Virus record (IMG/VR): IMGVR_UViG_3300020595_000016
Coordinates: 1 to 64,000 of that record
Source of the DNA: a virus
Length of the DNA: 64,000 nucleotides
Strand: one strand, 5' to 3'
The first letter of the stretch is position 1; the number at the start of each line of letters is the position of its first letter. Both the position numbers and the translations under genes were made by a program. The notes below the pieces were generated by a model. The model saw only the letters and a program-made list of their open reading frames with translations, had not been told where the DNA came from and did not search any database. Positions 49,466 to 58,497 of the stretch are shown here, piece by piece.

Positions 49466-49888
49466 CTATTTCATCGCTCGCCAGATCTTAGATGCGTCAC
49501 CGACCAAAGAACTTATGTTTACACCCGAATCAGCCGGGTCGCCTAAGTCAACTGAACCTGCTTTGGGAGATGCCGCTTCGTAGCTGTTCATCGGAGCTGT
49601 GCCTTCAAACAAGTCAACGCCGTTATACGCATCCGAACCAATCGAATCCATAAGTTGGCGTCGGTACTCATTTATTTGTTTTTTAGTGTTTTTGGCTGTA
49701 GCCACGCGGGACTCTTTTCTCACAACTGGTGTTGGGGCCGGTGTGCTCTCGGATAACACTGAGGCGGCACTTAAGCCAGCGGCAACTTCACTTACCACAC
49801 TAGAAAGCAGCCCTTCTTCTATCAATATTTCATTGATGCACTCTTTCACTAGTGGCTTTATAATCTTCTTTAAATCATTTTTTTTCAT
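49466..49888 (-). CDS. Leader-bearing internal head protein candidate
   Basis: The 140-residue protein starts MKKNDLKKIIKPLVKECINE, an amphipathic helix of the same type as the repeated MKITKQQLKQIIKEE leaders. It is followed by ILIEEGLLSSVVSEVAAGLS. IEE/G fits a prohead-protease site (hydrophobic-x-Glu before Gly). The rest is low-complexity Ser/Ala/Pro/Asp with a short basic helix (KNTKKQINEYRRQLMD). Its place next to the protease gene matches T4 gp67/gp68-like prohead core proteins. ATG 49888 overlaps the protease stop. See the leader-family finding. Confidence 0.65.
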   Translation of the reverse strand: MKKNDLKKIIKPLVKECINEILIEEGLLSSVVSEVAAGLSAASVLSESTPAPTPVVRKESRVATAKNTKKQINEYRRQLMDSIGSDAYNGVDLFEGTAPMNSYEAASPKAGSVDLGDPADSGVNISSLVGDASKIWRAMK

Positions 49889-50501
49889 CGTTCACCAGTT
49901 CATCAATTAAGATATCATTCATCAGACGGTTAATCTTATCTTCTTTCGTCATTATTTTGTTTTGAAAGTTTTTGGATTCTTGCATCATAAATGCATTAGG
50001 TGTCGATGGTTCAGACACAAAATCAAAACATATGAGTTGAAAGTCATCTTCAACAATGGTGACATCTTTTTCTTCTCTTACTGAACCCATGCCGCGGGAT
50101 GAAATTCCCATTTTACAGCCACCAATAACTAATTCTTGCAAAATTTTGCCAGCTGGGGTATTCATTACTTGAACCTTGCCCATAGCCACATTGCCATCCA
50201 TCCAAATCTCAGTGACTCGGTGGGACACTCTCTCCAAAGAAACAACATTGTTTTCGGGGTGGTCCAGTTCGCCCAGTGCTCGGTGTTCTGAAACTAATTT
50301 CTTATAGCTGTTTACTTCTCGTATGATAACTTCAGGCGGGTACATTCTACGGTTGCCGTTTACGACGCCACCTTCTTGAAGTTTGCCAGTCAAGATCATG
50401 CCACCTTCAGCAACAAACTTCTTCTCGGCTTCCGTTAGCAGATCTTGGCATACTCCGCCTTCACATAGCTCGTAATATTCTCTTAAAAGTTTCTGACCCA
50501 T
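49875..50501 (-). CDS. Prohead maturation protease (T4 gp21-like)
   Basis: The 208-residue protein has the gp21 pattern. GKLQEGGVVNGNRRMYPPEV comes first, followed by EHRALGELDHPENNVVSLER (catalytic His in ELDHP) and VSHRVTEIWMDGNVAMGKVQ. GGCKMGISSRGMGSVREE then carries the nucleophile Ser (ISSRG), and CFDFVSEPSTPNAFM closes the domain. This serine protease cuts scaffold, capsid and internal proteins after hydrophobic-x-Glu. It lies in the T4 order next to core proteins and portal. Confidence 0.92.
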   Translation of the reverse strand: MGQKLLREYYELCEGGVCQDLLTEAEKKFVAEGGMILTGKLQEGGVVNGNRRMYPPEVIIREVNSYKKLVSEHRALGELDHPENNVVSLERVSHRVTEIWMDGNVAMGKVQVMNTPAGKILQELVIGGCKMGISSRGMGSVREEKDVTIVEDDFQLICFDFVSEPSTPNAFMMQESKNFQNKIMTKEDKINRLMNDILIDELVNDEKK

Positions 50502-50568
50502 AGCTAACTTCCCTTACAACAGTGGCGTACTGGTTGCAACATCCATTTGGTGATCCATATATCGATAT

Positions 50569-50916
50569 TCATTTTGTAGGCACCTCAGAGGTTTGAGAGC
50601 CCTGCCGTTGGACATCCTTAGAACGATTGCGGAACCTATTAGCAAAATCAAGATAAGTTCTGATTTTTTCAGACTGTGTAAAATCTTTCTCGTTTGCGTT
50701 CTCGATCATGGTGAGTACTCCCTCAAGAAAAGGAACTAATTCGCTATAGTCATCAAGTTGTTGTATTTGGGTCATAAGCATAGCCTGCATTCTTTCGAGC
50801 GTTACGGTTACAGTTTGTGGTACCTTGTTTTCGGGCGGTGGTTCTGGCGCTTCTTTTAAAGCCGTAGCGATCTCTTCGTTCAATATTTTTCTAAGTTCGG
50901 ATTTTGTTATAATCAT
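50569..50916 (-). CDS. Leader-bearing small protein
   Basis: From ATG 50916, which overlaps the preceding stop as ATGA, the product is 115 residues: MIITKSELRKILNEEIATAL, then KEAPEPPPENKVPQTVTVTL. The first 15 residues are the same leader type as in the 56-63 kb proteins, and LKE/A fits a prohead-protease cut. The rest is a helical domain (LERMQAMLMTQIQQLDDYSE) with a basic tail. The longer frame to 51003 would run into the membrane-protein gene and has no ribosome-binding site. It is likely a prohead core or internal protein. Confidence 0.62.
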   Translation of the reverse strand: MIITKSELRKILNEEIATALKEAPEPPPENKVPQTVTVTLERMQAMLMTQIQQLDDYSELVPFLEGVLTMIENANEKDFTQSEKIRTYLDFANRFRNRSKDVQRQGSQTSEVPTK

Positions 50917-51239
50917 AATTTGTTTACCTCTGTTTTTTGAAAATTTATTCCTTCGTCGCCGAAGATTATGTTTAATACGTACGATGTTCCCGACGACAGC
51001 CACCCAAGAAGGAAGAAATTTAACACGGAAACGTCAAAATTAAATAGTTCTGTAAATGGAGAAAGTAACATCAAAAGCCAGCCAACATGAAAACCCATGC
51101 ACATGGGGCAGTGAAAAACCTTGCCATATCCGCCTGCTGCTTCTTTTGAGGGTCGTAGCCTGTTTAGCATCGGCATGTCGCTATATACTAGTATTTGAGT
51201 GAGCCCGTAAGCGCATAATATAAAAGTTATTAAGTCCAT
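50913..51239 (-). CDS. Small membrane protein with CPMC motif (DUF1360-like)
   Basis: From ATG 51239 the 108-residue product has three hydrophobic segments (MDLITFILCAYGLTQILVYS, FHVGWLLMLLSPFTELF and LNFFLLGWLSSGTSYVLNII). The motif GKVFHCPMCMGFHVGW is a signature of DUF1360-type phage and bacterial membrane proteins. The function of that family is unknown. It sits among head genes and overlaps both neighbours, so it is expressed late. A membrane role in assembly or lysis timing is possible but unproven. Confidence 0.65.
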   Translation of the reverse strand: MDLITFILCAYGLTQILVYSDMPMLNRLRPSKEAAGGYGKVFHCPMCMGFHVGWLLMLLSPFTELFNFDVSVLNFFLLGWLSSGTSYVLNIIFGDEGINFQKTEVNKL

Positions 51240-51246
51240 TTTTTGC

Positions 51247-51786
51247 CTATATCGTATACATGTAGTTAGATGAGTAAGTGTCTCGGATGTACCCGGGCTG
51301 TATCGAACCTTTCTTGGTGCTCTGTGGTACTTCGCCAAGCTCTGTAGAATGTGTGTTGTCGGGGTTAGCTAACGCACTATCATCCATTGCCACAATAGCC
51401 TCAAGAGATTCAAAGTATGGTCGCTCTTCGTCAATAAATTTAGAGATATTTAGGAGAGCCATCTTTGAAGGTAGAGCAGCTTCGTCCGTAGACGTTTCTA
51501 GGGTTGCCTCGAAGGCTCCGAAAAAAGAACCCCCTTGAATACTTTCCGGCACAACGATGCCTTTGTTTTTGAGTCTCTCAAAGAGTCTATTTTGCGCTCC
51601 ATATACCAAGTCATTTAAGGTAATTTTTGGAAAAGCTATAACTTTATTTTTTTCTGGTGAGACAATAATGTCGATGTCCCCATGATCAAAGATCATGAAA
51701 TCCCCACTTAAGCTCTTTCTGATGTCGAGTTCCAACACAACTTCTTGTGGCTTGGATTTTGAACCAATACTAATCTTTATTGACAT
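51247..51786 (-). CDS. Unknown head-cluster protein (179 residues)
   Basis: A soluble protein: MSIKISIGSKSKPQEVVLEL, then DIRKSLSGDFMIFDHGDIDI and IAFPKITLNDLVYGAQNRLF. The C-terminus is tail-like, Ser/Tyr-rich and unstructured. Small proteins of this length with a DHGDIDI-type strand are found between portal and protease genes in T4-like marine phages. I do not know their role. ATG 51786 lies 16 bases inside the next gene's end. Confidence 0.5.
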   Translation of the reverse strand: MSIKISIGSKSKPQEVVLELDIRKSLSGDFMIFDHGDIDIIVSPEKNKVIAFPKITLNDLVYGAQNRLFERLKNKGIVVPESIQGGSFFGAFEATLETSTDEAALPSKMALLNISKFIDEERPYFESLEAIVAMDDSALANPDNTHSTELGEVPQSTKKGSIQPGYIRDTYSSNYMYTI

Positions 51787-52609
51787 CTTCGTTAAGCTCC
51801 TTCACAAGTTTTTGAGTTTTCATTATAGTAATAAGGGTACTGTCCTCTAATTGACAAAGCTTGAATTCTTCTAACTTGTTTAGTATTCTTTCGGCTTTGT
51901 CAGTCATGTTGGCATCGATGGTTGGCGCTTTGTCGGTAATTGCTTTGGATATTTCAGTTTTAAGCCTGGTAATTTCTTCATTTAGAAACACTTTTAGTTC
52001 TAATGCATTATCAGAAAAGGATGAAATATAAAACCCTAACAATTCTTTCTGCTCATTGAGCAGGGTGCTATCATATTTATCATTAAATTTATTCAAAAAG
52101 ATCTTAAAGGTAGATTCGTCTATAGTCTTTTGATCTGGGTTGCCTGCATCAACTTGTTTTGCGCTCATTGAATCAATCAATTGAGCTTCAAGCATTACTT
52201 GTCTTTTCGGACTTAAGTGACCAGAAAAAATTTGATCTATCGTAGCTAAATTTTTATAATTTGGAACAAAATTGTTGAAGACCTCTGTGTCCACTTCCTT
52301 GTTGATATCAGATATCATTTCACTTTGTTTCTTAAAAAGATGATCGGGTGTGATCATCTTTCTTCTGAACTTTGATTCTGTAATAATCCTTGCGCAAGTT
52401 TCTGGGCTAAGGTTTTGGTTTTCGTATAACGACCGATAGCAATCTAAATCTTTTCTTAGAATAGAATCTCCGTTAAAATACTTTTTAATTAAATCTACTA
52501 CTTTTGTATGCTTATCGGTTTCATTTTTTAATATAGCAACAGTAGCTTCTTTAATTAATGCTTCATAAACAAACGCGGTGTTGCGTTTTTTATTGTGTTT
52601 AGTCTTCAT
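51770..52609 (-). CDS. Unknown helical head-cluster protein (279 residues)
   Basis: The protein is almost entirely helical and Lys/Asn/Glu-rich: MKTKHNKKRNTAFVYEALIK, EATVAILKNETDKHTKVVDL, FRRKMITPDHLFKKQSEMIS. No catalytic motif is visible. It lies directly after the portal gene (overlap of 11 bases), the position of prohead core proteins such as gp67 in T4, so a scaffold or core role is possible. Confidence in the gene is high; in the role, low. Confidence 0.55.
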   Translation of the reverse strand: MKTKHNKKRNTAFVYEALIKEATVAILKNETDKHTKVVDLIKKYFNGDSILRKDLDCYRSLYENQNLSPETCARIITESKFRRKMITPDHLFKKQSEMISDINKEVDTEVFNNFVPNYKNLATIDQIFSGHLSPKRQVMLEAQLIDSMSAKQVDAGNPDQKTIDESTFKIFLNKFNDKYDSTLLNEQKELLGFYISSFSDNALELKVFLNEEITRLKTEISKAITDKAPTIDANMTDKAERILNKLEEFKLCQLEDSTLITIMKTQKLVKELNEDVNKD

Positions 52610-54623
52610 TTTTTTGCTCCGTTATTGTGCTTGTCTTGGTTTCCAGTTCCAAAATTAAATCTCTGACTGAGTGGTTGACTTCAAAAAGTTTATCTTCTTC
52701 TGTGCGTTCCCTCAAATTATAAATAGAAGGAACTTCGTTATAATCACTTTCCGTAGTTATACCGTTAGCATAGCCGGTGGTTTTTACTAGCGACATTATG
52801 TCACTAAGACCCGGCACTGTTTTTCTCGGATCATGGGTTCCTGCAGCTCTACTGAGGGATACCTTCCGGCGGCCTTTGTTATTGTAATTAGAACCATCAC
52901 GCTTTGGAAAATATTCTTTCCCTTTATCATTGGGAGTTCTTTGGGCCTTATTCTTACGGCGAAAGTCTCTGTTTCCAGGAGGGACAGCGACCAGTGCGGA
53001 GTCACTGCCCGAATCAGCAGGCGCGCCGGCTGCGTCAGGCGCGGAGGCGCTATTATCGGGAAGCGCTGTGTCTGCCTCACCGGGCGTAATTTCCATTGGA
53101 CCTCCACCGCCGGCGGGAGGCATGTCGGAGCCTAAGCCCATGTCGGCGCCGCCTGGGCCCATCGCGGTAGCTTCTGCAACTGCCTGGAGTGATGCGTCAT
53201 GTTTTCTGTCGTAATACATTTCTCGCTGGTTTCTTGCAAACTCTTCGGTTGACATACCAAAAACATGATCTGCGACCCAACGTCGTGAAAAGTATCCTTC
53301 CGTCGCTGAGCCAGCAATATCAAATTTCTGTTTCCAATGCTCAAGTTCTTGAAGCTCAGCAATCTTGGAAGGGTTATTGAGCGCCAAATTAAAACTCAGT
53401 AAATCATCGCCGCGGAATCCAAGAGTATACAAATGAATGATTCCGATCTTAGTTAACTCAGAAACCAACACTCGCTGCAGTCTTTGGATGGTGCGTGCGA
53501 ACCTAATATCTTTTTGTGCAAGTGTTGTCTTATCTTCTTCCCCACCTTCACCCATTGTTAAATACGACTGGGGAATCTTGAGAGCGGAAAACAATTTATC
53601 TCGAAGATATTTGACATCATCAATTTGGGTAGTGTTAGTGCCGCCGGCAAGGTTTTGGATATCGGTCACAGAGCCCGGGCGTACGGGAATAAAGTAATCT
53701 TCCTCGATGCTCATTGGATTATAGCGTAAGTCAACTCGACCGGTATCTTTGTTAATAACTGAATGTCGCTTAAGTTGGGTTACAATTTTTTCCATATATT
53801 GTTCAACATCTTGGGGTGGTATGGCGCCAACATCGATTTTGAAAACGCGCCTCTCAGAAGACCGCACAACTCGATAAGCCATCATTGCATCTTCAGCCAA
53901 CGTAAGTTGGCGCCAAATGCGGCGGGCAGGCTCTAAAATCGAAGTTCCATATGGCGCATATTTGTCATGCCCTAATATTCTAAAGTGTGCTATCTGCCAA
54001 TTTTCAAAAGTCATGGCAGCAGAATTCCACTGATATTGTACATAATTTGGGTTGGTGGAATCTTGGCCTTCTAAACGCTCAATTTCTGGTGGAGGAAGTG
54101 CTATTACAGATTTGACACCAAACTTTTCGTCAATGTCGAGGTAAAGGAAAAAGTCCCCATACTTGCACATAGTTCGCGCCCAGCCAAATAAGTTATACTG
54201 TAAGTTTAAAATGTTGTCAAACAGTATATCTAGCACGGCTCGTATCTCTTCGTTTGCGCATTTAATCTTCAACATCGGACTAAGGCTTGAGAAGGTTGTC
54301 ATCTCGTCTGCATAGATGTCCATGGCCGAAGCTATTTCCGGCATGTACTCCATTTGATCGAAATCGACATATCTTTCGTTTCTACGTTGACTTTGGATTG
54401 CATTTGTTGCAATTGTGTCTAATGGATTATAAAGGGTCTTTTTAAATTGCTGGCCCGAGGCGGACTTGAATCTAGCAGAAAATTTATCGAGGTGTTGTCT
54501 TCTAATTTTCCGACCGGTCTGCGAGCGGTAATTAATGATGGGGCCAGAGAACAACCTAGTTAATCTTTTGAATAACTCTGATTGTCTGTTGGCTGGGTTG
54601 TTTTTGTTACTGGTAGGTGGCAT
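52599..54623 (-). CDS. Portal protein (T4 gp20-like)
   Basis: The 674-residue protein has the gp20 signature blocks: ERYVDFDQMEYMPEIASAMD, IYADEMTTFSS, then YNLFGWARTMCKYGDFFLYL. WQIAHFRILGHDKYAPYGTS, LEPARRIWRQLTLAEDAMMA and YRVVRSSERRVFKIDVG follow. It forms the dodecameric portal at the packaging vertex. After about residue 490 there is a long Ala/Gly/Pro/Asp-rich linker with an Arg/Lys patch (RDFRRKNKAQRTPNDKGKEY), longer than in T4 gp20 (524 residues). The last 40 residues contain a conserved-looking YNEVPSIYNLRERTEEDKLF. It overlaps the next gene by 11 bases. Confidence 0.93.
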   Translation of the reverse strand: MPPTSNKNNPANRQSELFKRLTRLFSGPIINYRSQTGRKIRRQHLDKFSARFKSASGQQFKKTLYNPLDTIATNAIQSQRRNERYVDFDQMEYMPEIASAMDIYADEMTTFSSLSPMLKIKCANEEIRAVLDILFDNILNLQYNLFGWARTMCKYGDFFLYLDIDEKFGVKSVIALPPPEIERLEGQDSTNPNYVQYQWNSAAMTFENWQIAHFRILGHDKYAPYGTSILEPARRIWRQLTLAEDAMMAYRVVRSSERRVFKIDVGAIPPQDVEQYMEKIVTQLKRHSVINKDTGRVDLRYNPMSIEEDYFIPVRPGSVTDIQNLAGGTNTTQIDDVKYLRDKLFSALKIPQSYLTMGEGGEEDKTTLAQKDIRFARTIQRLQRVLVSELTKIGIIHLYTLGFRGDDLLSFNLALNNPSKIAELQELEHWKQKFDIAGSATEGYFSRRWVADHVFGMSTEEFARNQREMYYDRKHDASLQAVAEATAMGPGGADMGLGSDMPPAGGGGPMEITPGEADTALPDNSASAPDAAGAPADSGSDSALVAVPPGNRDFRRKNKAQRTPNDKGKEYFPKRDGSNYNNKGRRKVSLSRAAGTHDPRKTVPGLSDIMSLVKTTGYANGITTESDYNEVPSIYNLRERTEEDKLFEVNHSVRDLILELETKTSTITEQKNED

Positions 54624-54637
54624 CTTCTTCTCTCTTA

Positions 54638-56221
54638 TTATTTAATAATCCACTTGTATTGGTCATACATATTCTTAGCTTCCGATATTTTATCAAATAT
54701 ATTATCTTTTTTGTAGCCCTCTTGACCTTTAATTTGTGTATTAAAGGAAGTTTTAGAGGTAACAATTGAATTTGCATATGCCATTTTATAATTTAACTCA
54801 CGGGCGCTGTTTTGTATTGCGGTATCTCTCACCCAACAAGCGATTGCTAGCGCCATGATGAGATCATCATGGTAGCCTTTCATAGCCTGTGGTTTTCCGT
54901 TTTTCCAAATAAAGGTCTTCATCTCGTTAGTTAAACGAGAAGAATATATGGTAATTAGTTTATTTCTGATAAACTCTTCCAACTTGGCAACTATTAATGG
55001 GCGCGTCTTCATAGATGTAGTGAATCCTGGAACCGAATTTGAAAGATATTCTGCTTGATGTTGCTCTACAAATTCATGAGAAGTTTTTATGGAGTAATAC
55101 AAATTAGGATATGCCAACTCTATTAGTTTATTTAAGACCGAATACCCAATATTGTTGTTTTCTACGACTAACAACGCGTTGCCAAACTCGTGGCCGGCTT
55201 GATTAAGTATTGTCGCATACATATCCAGGGCTGGCTTGCCCTGATATTCGGCCACCGCTTCTAAGGTTTCTAATTTTATAACATGAAATGTGGAGTAATC
55301 AGCACCATCGCCGCGGGCAACATCGGCAACTAACAAATAATTGCATGTCGGGTCATACTCTTCCCAGATCCAGAAATTTCTATCGAATCCGGTTCGATAC
55401 TTGGGCTCTTTTACACCAGAAAATAACCACTCCAGACACTCGGGATCTACAACAGTCTCACCAGAAGTATTGAAATTGCACTGTAACTCTTGAGCAATTT
55501 GCCGTTTCGACATATTTCTGGTTTCTTTCTTGTACCACTCTTCATCTCTATCTGGGTGCACATCCCAAGGTAACGTAGTTAAATTAAAATTATTCGCGGA
55601 TGCATCGGCGTCGGTGCACGTCTTGTGAAACCAGTTACCTACCCCATTTGGAGTTGAAAGGGCAATGCAGCGGCCACCGGTAGATAGCGTAGGATACAGG
55701 CCGGTCCACAGTTCTTCTAGACCATCAATGTGGGCGGCCTCATCAAGCACCAACAACGACAGAGCCTCAGAACGGCCGGCATCGCCAGAGGTGGAAGTGG
55801 CTTTTATCGAAGATCCATTCGACAGCTCAAAAGAAGTCCGGTTGTCGACACTAATGGTCGCAATCTTAAGCCAGTCAGGAAGGTTTCTCATGATGTTCTT
55901 GACTTTTTTAACTAAGTTTCCTGCTGTTGCAAACTTTGTGGCCATAACTAAGATGGCTTTATCCCGATGGAATAACATCATCCAAACAACATACCCGGCC
56001 GTAATCGTTGAAATCCCTAGCTGCCTTGCCTTAAGGATAACATTGAACCGGTAATCATTGAAGTCTTTCAATAGGTCATCTTGAAACTCATATGTGTCGA
56101 AAAGAATTAACCCGTGCATCGGGTGGGATATACGGGCGTATGTCTTCAAAAAATAAGATGGGTCTTTACCGCATTTTAATATTTCTTTGACCTTTTGTTT
56201 TTTGTCTAGTTGAAAGCTCAT
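54638..56221 (-). CDS. Terminase large subunit (T4 gp17-like)
   Basis: In this 527-residue protein the ATPase domain shows FNVILKARQLGISTITAGYV (Walker A-type, residues 60-79) and EALSLLVLDEAAHIDGLEEL (Walker B and catalytic Glu). CIALSTPNGVGNWFHKT is the coupling motif. The nuclease domain has YLLVADVARGDGADYSTFHV (first Asp), LLVVENNNIGYSVLNKLIEL and GYHDDLIMALAIACWV (last Asp pair). It packages DNA through the portal. It lies next to the portal gene. No small terminase is recognisable upstream; the 182-residue leader protein occupies that place. Confidence 0.95.
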   Translation of the reverse strand: MSFQLDKKQKVKEILKCGKDPSYFLKTYARISHPMHGLILFDTYEFQDDLLKDFNDYRFNVILKARQLGISTITAGYVVWMMLFHRDKAILVMATKFATAGNLVKKVKNIMRNLPDWLKIATISVDNRTSFELSNGSSIKATSTSGDAGRSEALSLLVLDEAAHIDGLEELWTGLYPTLSTGGRCIALSTPNGVGNWFHKTCTDADASANNFNLTTLPWDVHPDRDEEWYKKETRNMSKRQIAQELQCNFNTSGETVVDPECLEWLFSGVKEPKYRTGFDRNFWIWEEYDPTCNYLLVADVARGDGADYSTFHVIKLETLEAVAEYQGKPALDMYATILNQAGHEFGNALLVVENNNIGYSVLNKLIELAYPNLYYSIKTSHEFVEQHQAEYLSNSVPGFTTSMKTRPLIVAKLEEFIRNKLITIYSSRLTNEMKTFIWKNGKPQAMKGYHDDLIMALAIACWVRDTAIQNSARELNYKMAYANSIVTSKTSFNTQIKGQEGYKKDNIFDKISEAKNMYDQYKWIIK

Positions 56222-56766
56222 ACATTTTTAAGGTTATCTTCCTCTTTGATCACTTCGCGAATAAGGGCCATCAGGTCACCAAGTTCAAGTACCTCTCTGA
56301 TACCGGCAATTCTACCTTGTCGTTGACGGAGTTCAAATTCTTCGCCGCCATATTCCGTAGAAGGTTTTGCGTCGGGCTCTTGTTGCTGCATTTCAATCCC
56401 AGGCAACATTTCAAACACATCCTGGAATAACCCCTGGACGTCCTCCGGTGACATACCTTTTATTAGGGAGAATATCTGATCTTCTAGATGTGCGCCCGGG
56501 CGATCTTGGAAGCCGGAATATTCACTTTCTGGGGCATCGTCTGCTGGGATATCCATAGGCATTGTATCTTCGTGGGGGAGACCTTTTCCTTTTGGTCGGG
56601 GTACTTCTGGTGGAGGCGGAATTGGCCTACTACCTTTACGATTACTTTTGATATTCTTCATCATCTGATCAAATTTTTCGGGAGAAAGGGCCTCTGTCTC
56701 GATACCCTCTTCTAACATAAACTCTTCTAAGACAATGCGTCTCAATTCTTGCTTAGAAATTTTCAT
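56218..56766 (-). CDS. Leader-bearing protein next to the terminase
   Basis: The 182-residue protein begins MKISKQELRRIVLEEFMLEE, the shared leader with LEE/G as a possible protease cut. The middle is Pro-rich (SRPIPPPPEVPRPKGKGLPH) and Asp-rich. The C-terminal half contains helices (IFSLIKGMSPEDVQGLFQDV, IREVLELGDLMALIREVIKE). It occupies the small-terminase slot but has no helix-turn-helix or coiled-coil ring signature. A prohead internal protein is more likely, by analogy with the other leader proteins. The ATG overlaps the preceding stop (TAATAATG). Confidence 0.55.
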   Translation of the reverse strand: MKISKQELRRIVLEEFMLEEGIETEALSPEKFDQMMKNIKSNRKGSRPIPPPPEVPRPKGKGLPHEDTMPMDIPADDAPESEYSGFQDRPGAHLEDQIFSLIKGMSPEDVQGLFQDVFEMLPGIEMQQQEPDAKPSTEYGGEEFELRQRQGRIAGIREVLELGDLMALIREVIKEEDNLKNV

Positions 56767-56768
56767 TA

Positions 56769-57314
56769 TTATTGATCGCCGTTCTTAGTTCGCGTATCGT
56801 TGTCGGGGCGCTTACCCTTCCAGTCGCCAAGTTCAAGAAACTTTTTGTATCCATCTTGCAAAGAATCAGAGGAATATTGAGGAACTGTTGTTTCGGTACT
56901 CACATCCTCAATGATATAAGTGCGAACGGCTGTCACCCAAGTTCTTACTCGGCTGGTGGCTTCCACACGAATATCGGTCTCACCTTCCTGCTTCAGTGAG
57001 ACACCATTTTTAGTAATCTTTTTATATTCTTTCTTTAAAAAAGAGGCTACATCGTTTAACGTACTGTCAATATTATCTTCAAAGCCGCCCCTGTAGACTT
57101 CTTTTAATTTGGTCTCCGAATGATATGCCAGAATCATTTTGTTTCCGAAAAACCTGACATTAAATCCATCTATTACCCGGCGATCAATAAGGGGATTTCC
57201 ATCCTCCCGGTTCAAGCCGGCTAACACAGACTCACCTTCTTCGTTTAAAGCTCCGTCATAAGCATTTGCTGCTGCTTGCGAGAGACCTTGAATAATTTCA
57301 TATACTGTAGCCAT
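56769..57314 (-). CDS. Unknown protein upstream of the terminase cluster
   Basis: From ATG 57314, right after the zinc-ribbon gene stop, the product is 181 residues: MATVYEIIQGLSQAAANAYD onwards. A longer frame to 57413 has no ribosome-binding site. A central alpha/beta region (VIDGFNVRFFGNKMILAYHS, FEDNIDSTLNDVASFLKKEY) is followed by a strand-rich part (ATSRVRTWVTAVRTYIIEDV). The C-terminal tail is charged. It looks like a soluble phage structural or assembly protein. The MxTVYEIIQGLSQAAANAYDG start seems conserved in style, but I cannot name it. Confidence 0.55.
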   Translation of the reverse strand: MATVYEIIQGLSQAAANAYDGALNEEGESVLAGLNREDGNPLIDRRVIDGFNVRFFGNKMILAYHSETKLKEVYRGGFEDNIDSTLNDVASFLKKEYKKITKNGVSLKQEGETDIRVEATSRVRTWVTAVRTYIIEDVSTETTVPQYSSDSLQDGYKKFLELGDWKGKRPDNDTRTKNGDQ

Positions 57315-57318
57315 TTTT

Positions 57319-57711
57319 TTATTTATCCTTTTTAATTTCGGGGCGCCAACCGGTTGACCATCTTTTTTCTCTGTCTTCAACATATTTGTAGTAACAATAA
57401 CTGCAACATTCAAATTTTACAAGACACACATCATCCAGTGATTTCTTAGGAAGATTTCCGCAGACAGGACAATTTGCTAAAGATTCTCTACTAAGTAGTT
57501 TTTTTGACACTTTAACGCCATCAATGTCTATTTTTTCTTCCCAAGCATCGGACTTGCGACTTTTACTATAAAACACACCTAGCTGTTCTAAATACATTTT
57601 CTCTTTTTCCTCTGACCAATTTGTGTGAGGATTTTGAATTGCTTCATCTCCATACTTTTCGCTGATGGCTTTTTCTATAGCTGCTATTTTATTTAAATTT
57701 TTGTTGGTCAT
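57319..57711 (-). CDS. Zinc-ribbon protein (130 residues)
   Basis: A small basic/acidic protein with one Cys pair, CPVCGN (about 85-88), followed by CLVKFECCSYCYYKYVE. This gives an additional CxxC-like pair in a Cys/Tyr-rich segment, suiting a treble-clef or zinc ribbon. The N-terminus (MTNKNLNKIAAIEKAISEKY) is helical. Its start ATG overlaps the stop of the small anchored coiled-coil gene (ATGA). Role unknown; zinc ribbons in this place could be transcription- or packaging-linked. Confidence 0.55.
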   Translation of the reverse strand: MTNKNLNKIAAIEKAISEKYGDEAIQNPHTNWSEEKEKMYLEQLGVFYSKSRKSDAWEEKIDIDGVKVSKKLLSRESLANCPVCGNLPKKSLDDVCLVKFECCSYCYYKYVEDREKRWSTGWRPEIKKDK

Positions 57712-58124
57712 TGTAGAGTCTTATAAGCGCCATACGAGGCGGCAGTGCCAATGAGGATTCCACCAGCAAAATACAACCATTTGTGGCGGGGGGAGGTTTT
57801 TTTTAAGGCGCTAGATAAAAGATTAATTTCTTTATCCTTCTGCATTATAAACAAATCATACTCATCTGTTAAGGATTTATGTTCTATTTTTAAGTTTTTC
57901 AACTTAAAGTCATATTCTTCTCTTTGGATCTTTAATTGATAATCAGTTTTTATATCGCATGAATACTTGTATATATCATAATCTGCCAGCATTTTAGCCA
58001 TGGCCTTTTCGTCGAACAAAACTCCTGCGAATGGTGCTGGCGCCTTATATTCCAAGATGGTAAACTTGGCCGGCTCAACTGCATTCGCTGAAAGACTAAG
58101 CACTAAAAGCAGTTTAAGGAGCAT
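57708..58124 (-). CDS. Exported coiled-coil protein with C-terminal membrane anchor (spanin-like?)
   Basis: From ATG 58124 the protein starts MLLKLLLVLSLSANAVEPAK, a Sec signal peptide. A long charged coiled coil follows (YQLKIQREEYDFKLKNLKIE, then HKSLTDEYDLFIMQKDKEIN). The end is a transmembrane helix (WLYFAGGILIGTAASYGAY). This would put a periplasmic coiled coil anchored at its C-terminus in the inner membrane. With the adjacent N-anchored coiled-coil protein it could form a spanin-like bridge, but lipobox and outer-membrane signals are absent. It is part of the 57.7-58.7 kb membrane-protein cluster. Confidence 0.5.
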   Translation of the reverse strand: MLLKLLLVLSLSANAVEPAKFTILEYKAPAPFAGVLFDEKAMAKMLADYDIYKYSCDIKTDYQLKIQREEYDFKLKNLKIEHKSLTDEYDLFIMQKDKEINLLSSALKKTSPRHKWLYFAGGILIGTAASYGAYKTLQ

Positions 58125-58497
58125 ATTGAATACCAAATCGGCTTTCTATGTCTTTAATTAGCTGCTCTCTATCTTGATTGAATTTATTTCTATATTCGCC
58201 CTTTTTATCCTCTCTCAATTGTTGAATCATTTCAAGGGCATTCTCATAATCTTCTTCGATTGCTGCTATTGACTCCATGTGTTCTTCCATTAGTTTTTGT
58301 TTTTCACGAATTTCTTGCTTATGTATTTCTTTCAAGCCTTCAATTTGTGCTTCATGGGATTCTAGTTGGGTCTCATAGGCATCTTGCATCAGCCTATAAT
58401 CGCGTGTATTCTTGAGGGCTATAACAGCCAAAAGCAACACTATTAGTATTGCCTTCCAATTCTTCAGAGTAAATTCTAGTATCTTTTGTTTAATCAT
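58114..58497 (-). CDS. Inner-membrane coiled-coil protein (i-spanin-like)
   Basis: The 127-residue protein has one N-terminal transmembrane helix (WKAILIVLLLAVIALK). A charged coiled coil follows over its whole length (YETQLESHEAQIEGLKEIHK, EIREKQKLMEEHMESIAAIE). This is the topology of Rz-type i-spanins, which join with an outer-membrane partner to fuse membranes at lysis. No partner lipoprotein is visible inside the gene. It lies just downstream (in transcription) of the holin-like gene, so a lysis role is reasonable but unproven. Confidence 0.55.
   Translation of the reverse strand: MIKQKILEFTLKNWKAILIVLLLAVIALKNTRDYRLMQDAYETQLESHEAQIEGLKEIHKQEIREKQKLMEEHMESIAAIEEDYENALEMIQQLREDKKGEYRNKFNQDREQLIKDIESRFGIQYAP

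Noticed and set aside
56218-56766. Small terminase subunit
   Set aside because: The position is right, but the protein has the leader, a Pro-rich middle and no helix-turn-helix or ring-forming coiled coil.
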